A stretch of 64,000 nucleotides of DNA from Tubulanus polymorphus. Taxonomy: Eukaryota; Nemertea; Palaeonemertea; Tubulaniformes; Tubulanidae. The notes under the pieces were generated by a model. The model did no database searches. It saw only the letters and a program-made list of their open reading frames with translations, and was not told the DNA's origin. Below are positions 62,801 to 64,000 of the stretch, in pieces (the stretch's first letter is position 1; the number at the start of each line of letters is the position of its first letter). A program made the position numbers and the translations under genes. The stretch lies in assembly GCF_964204645.1 (NCBI RefSeq), contig NC_134026.1, positions 9,001,450 to 9,065,449 on the forward strand. The letters are read 5' to 3'.

Positions 62801-63491
62801 CGGAGTCTAATGCAATTACGAGATGATTCATCATTTTTCGATTCAAATAACAATAGTTGATTTCAATGTACCTCTCTCGCTACGTTGCTGGTTTTAACTT
62901 CTTGGATAACGGTGCCCATTATTATATAATCAACCGCATCTATTGGGAAGAGTCAAACAACATTCAATAGTTTTGATATCAGACATCATTTTTCCTCAAA
63001 AAAAAAAAAAAAAACACACAACCAATAAGCAAACGCTTCAGTCAAAATCATCAACATACCTTTTGAAATACCGGTTCTTTTTAAAAGCGACCTGCAAATA
63101 TGAAATAGTTCGTAGGTATCATTACCGGTTAATCAATAATCAAACATTCAAGCCACAAAGATGCAGGATAAACAAATCTCCACCGAAATATTTTACTTAC
63201 TGTAGCGCTCCTCTCGCCAGGTCATGGGGCATTAAATTGGCGTAAGTCGTGCCCGACTGTAAAAATGGAGTTCGCACGCCATCCACCAATACAATATTCT
63301 TAACTCCCGGCTTGGCCAAGCTTTTTTTCCCTGTTTTAGGCTCTGTGAAAATGACAGTTTGAAATACAAAGTCCTTAAACCAAGAATTAAAAAAAGCAGA
63401 ATTTTCAACGAATTGTGAAAATAAAGCTTACCATTTTTCGGTTTTGCGGCAGCCAGATAGTTAGTTGAAGTTCCCAAACATCTCAAATGAC
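53885..63491 (-). CDS. HADHB: Mitochondrial trifunctional enzyme beta subunit (3-ketoacyl-CoA thiolase), 5' end uncertain
   Basis: Thiolase that releases acetyl-CoA in long-chain beta-oxidation; partner of HADHA. Exons, 5' to 3': 63432-63491, 63201-63342, 63060-63091, 62872-62939, 62149-62236, 60976-61259, 58406-58493, 56142-56266, 55621-55748, 55387-55474, 54885-54959, 54553-54717, 53885-53923. Phases join throughout, giving 459 residues plus a missing start (human 474). Seen are VDGVRTPF, the nucleophile Cys in MACISSNQA, the FEYHEAFA His, GHPFGATG, and the second Cys in AACAAGGQ followed by GHAM in the short last exon. The initiating exon is either beyond the window or a read-through from ATG 63522; an acceptor at 63492 favours the former. 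Reading through the exon 12 donor gives a shorter C-terminus without GHAM. Confidence 0.93.
56521..57780 (+). mobile_element. Helentron-like composite repeat (HINE), copy 3
   Basis: The best preserved copy. It has GGGGTCCAGGGACACCATGC at the start and four monomers at about 56593, 56749, 56903 and 57056. The 3' hairpin (GCCCGCTGGGACT / AGTCCCAAGTGGGC) ends in TAAAAA. Lies in a HADHB intron. Confidence 0.65.
57990..58150 (-). mobile_element. Penelope-like 3' fragment with hammerhead-like core
   Basis: The minus strand at 58060-58093 reads CTGATGAT, a GGCTTA-TAGTGT-TAAGCC stem-loop, then GAAACGTTG. This has the same geometry as at 25645 but a different stem sequence, with the canonical CTGATGA. 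ATTTTGGGATTTCTCTCATC follows downstream. No coding part remains. HADHB intron. Confidence 0.5.
58738..58830. mobile_element. Short hairpin MITE
   Basis: GCCCGGTTCCATAGTCAGGG is inverted as CCCTGACTATAGGACCGGGC about 55 bp later. HADHB intron. Confidence 0.6.
59050..60420 (-). pseudogene. LINE reverse transcriptase fragment, catalytic Tyr replaced by a stop
   Basis: Reading down the minus strand: [18 protein letters not shown] and [15 protein letters not shown] (60028-60402), then [14 protein letters not shown] (motif A Asp), [14 protein letters not shown] (motif B) and LTHFA, where the expected Tyr of the YxDD motif is TAA at 59718-59720, followed by MDDIKL. Further down, [13 protein letters not shown] resembles the downstream region of LINE polyproteins. 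Frameshifts separate the blocks. Motif style suggests an R2/NeSL-like or related clade, uncertain. It sits in the HADHB intron between 58493 and 60976. Confidence 0.75.
61535..61713. mobile_element. mariner/Tigger-type MITE with TA ends
   Basis: TACAGTCAACCCCCGATATA at the left and TATATCGGGGGTCGACTGTA at the right. 179 bp in a HADHB intron. Confidence 0.8.
62645..62812. mobile_element. Diverged Tigger-like MITE
   Basis: CAGTAGACTTCGCTCAAGTA at the left and ACTTGGCCGGAGTCTA at the right are imperfect inverted repeats. HADHB intron. Confidence 0.35.
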
Positions 63492-63904
63492 CTAGCAAAA
63501 ATAATAGCATATCAAGCATCATACATCTGACATGTGTAAGGATAGTCAATAGTGTCTTAAGTTATGGTGAAACCTCTAGGATGAACTTCAGGTAACCAGA
63601 AAATCTGATATTCATTCTTCAAAACGTGCACTTTTCTAATATTAGGCCTATTCAATATATAGCTATCATCACAGTTCATTAACGAGATTCATCAACAAGC
63701 CAGTTCGATGGTTCTTAATTCTTTTGATGCATCATAGACTGCACATAGACTGGAGAAAGGCCGAGAATGGCAAAAAATTGCTGATTCAAATGGGGCCATG
63801 GACCCAGTTCCACAGTAACTGTCAATTAAGTTTGACTCGAATTAAAATGCATTTTCAATCGATACCCGGTAAGTATTCTTCGTGTGTGAAACTTAACGCA
63901 CAGT

Positions 63905-64000
63905 CTAGTCACTGACTATCAGTCACTGTGCTAGTCACTGACTATCAGTCACTGTGCTAGTCACTGACTATCAGTCACTGTGCTAGTCACTGACTATCAG
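63905..64000. repeat. 26-bp tandem repeat, running off the window
   Basis: Three full units and a partial of CTAGTCACTGACTATCAGTC followed by ACTGTG, with no mismatch between units. Within each, GACT-ATC-AGTC is palindromic. Confidence 0.95.

Noticed and set aside
63432-63549. HADHB starting at 63549 with a human-like first pentapeptide
   Set aside because: The codon at 63547-63549 is TTG, not ATG, and a good acceptor lies at 63492-63493. The resemblance is chance.

Overview
This is animal nuclear DNA. It has spliced genes with GT-AG introns, an 84-residue ribosomal protein S21 gene with a pyrimidine-tract (TOP-like) promoter, the two subunits of the mitochondrial trifunctional protein (HADHA and HADHB), and a single-exon rhodopsin-class GPCR. 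The transposon load is heavy and varied. Penelope, Polinton-like, Helentron-type, piggyBac, MULE and tRNA-SINE families, with many TA- and TTAA-flanked MITEs, fit a marine invertebrate, perhaps a lophotrochozoan. The sequence alone does not fix the species.

Layout. 1-7442: an AT-rich 7.4 kb Polinton/Maverick-like insertion (40-7436). It is flanked by a perfect 6-bp duplication (CGGGTT) and sits inside the reading frame of another protein-primed DNA polymerase B gene, whose pieces lie at 1-39 and from 7443. Its ~165-bp terminal inverted repeats are themselves palindromes. It holds broken virus-like genes, an array of 12-bp-stem hairpins, and a phase-consistent multi-exon THAP gene. 7600-16500: decayed LINE, Penelope and MULE pieces plus two unrecognised reading frames. 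16300-20817: a piggyBac pseudogene whose right flank carries a 1.29-kb foldback element with an 8-bp target duplication. 20988-21096: an orphan first exon of a DNAJC21-like gene. 22700-26520: RPS21 on the minus strand, with Helentron-like composite repeats inside and beside it. 26700-27797: end of a second Polinton-like element. 29283-30230: the GPCR. 32040-36135: a transposon-derived pseudogene and a LINE 3' end.

37200-63500 is occupied by HADHA (+, 22 coding exons, 772 aa) and HADHB (-, 13 coding exons found). They converge tail to tail with 1.7 kb between stop codons. Together they make the inner-membrane complex that runs the last three steps of long-chain fatty acid beta-oxidation. All catalytic motifs I could check are intact. 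Their introns collect piggyBac MITEs, a hAT-like element with its own zinc-finger reading frame, Tigger-like MITEs, tRNA SINEs, a third Helentron-like repeat, a Penelope fragment with a hammerhead-like core, and a LINE reverse transcriptase fragment.

The host genes look functional and the mobile genes almost all carry stops or frameshifts. The most unusual item is the element at 40-7436: self-palindromic termini whose two arms vary together, inserted in a polymerase gene of the same broad kind.
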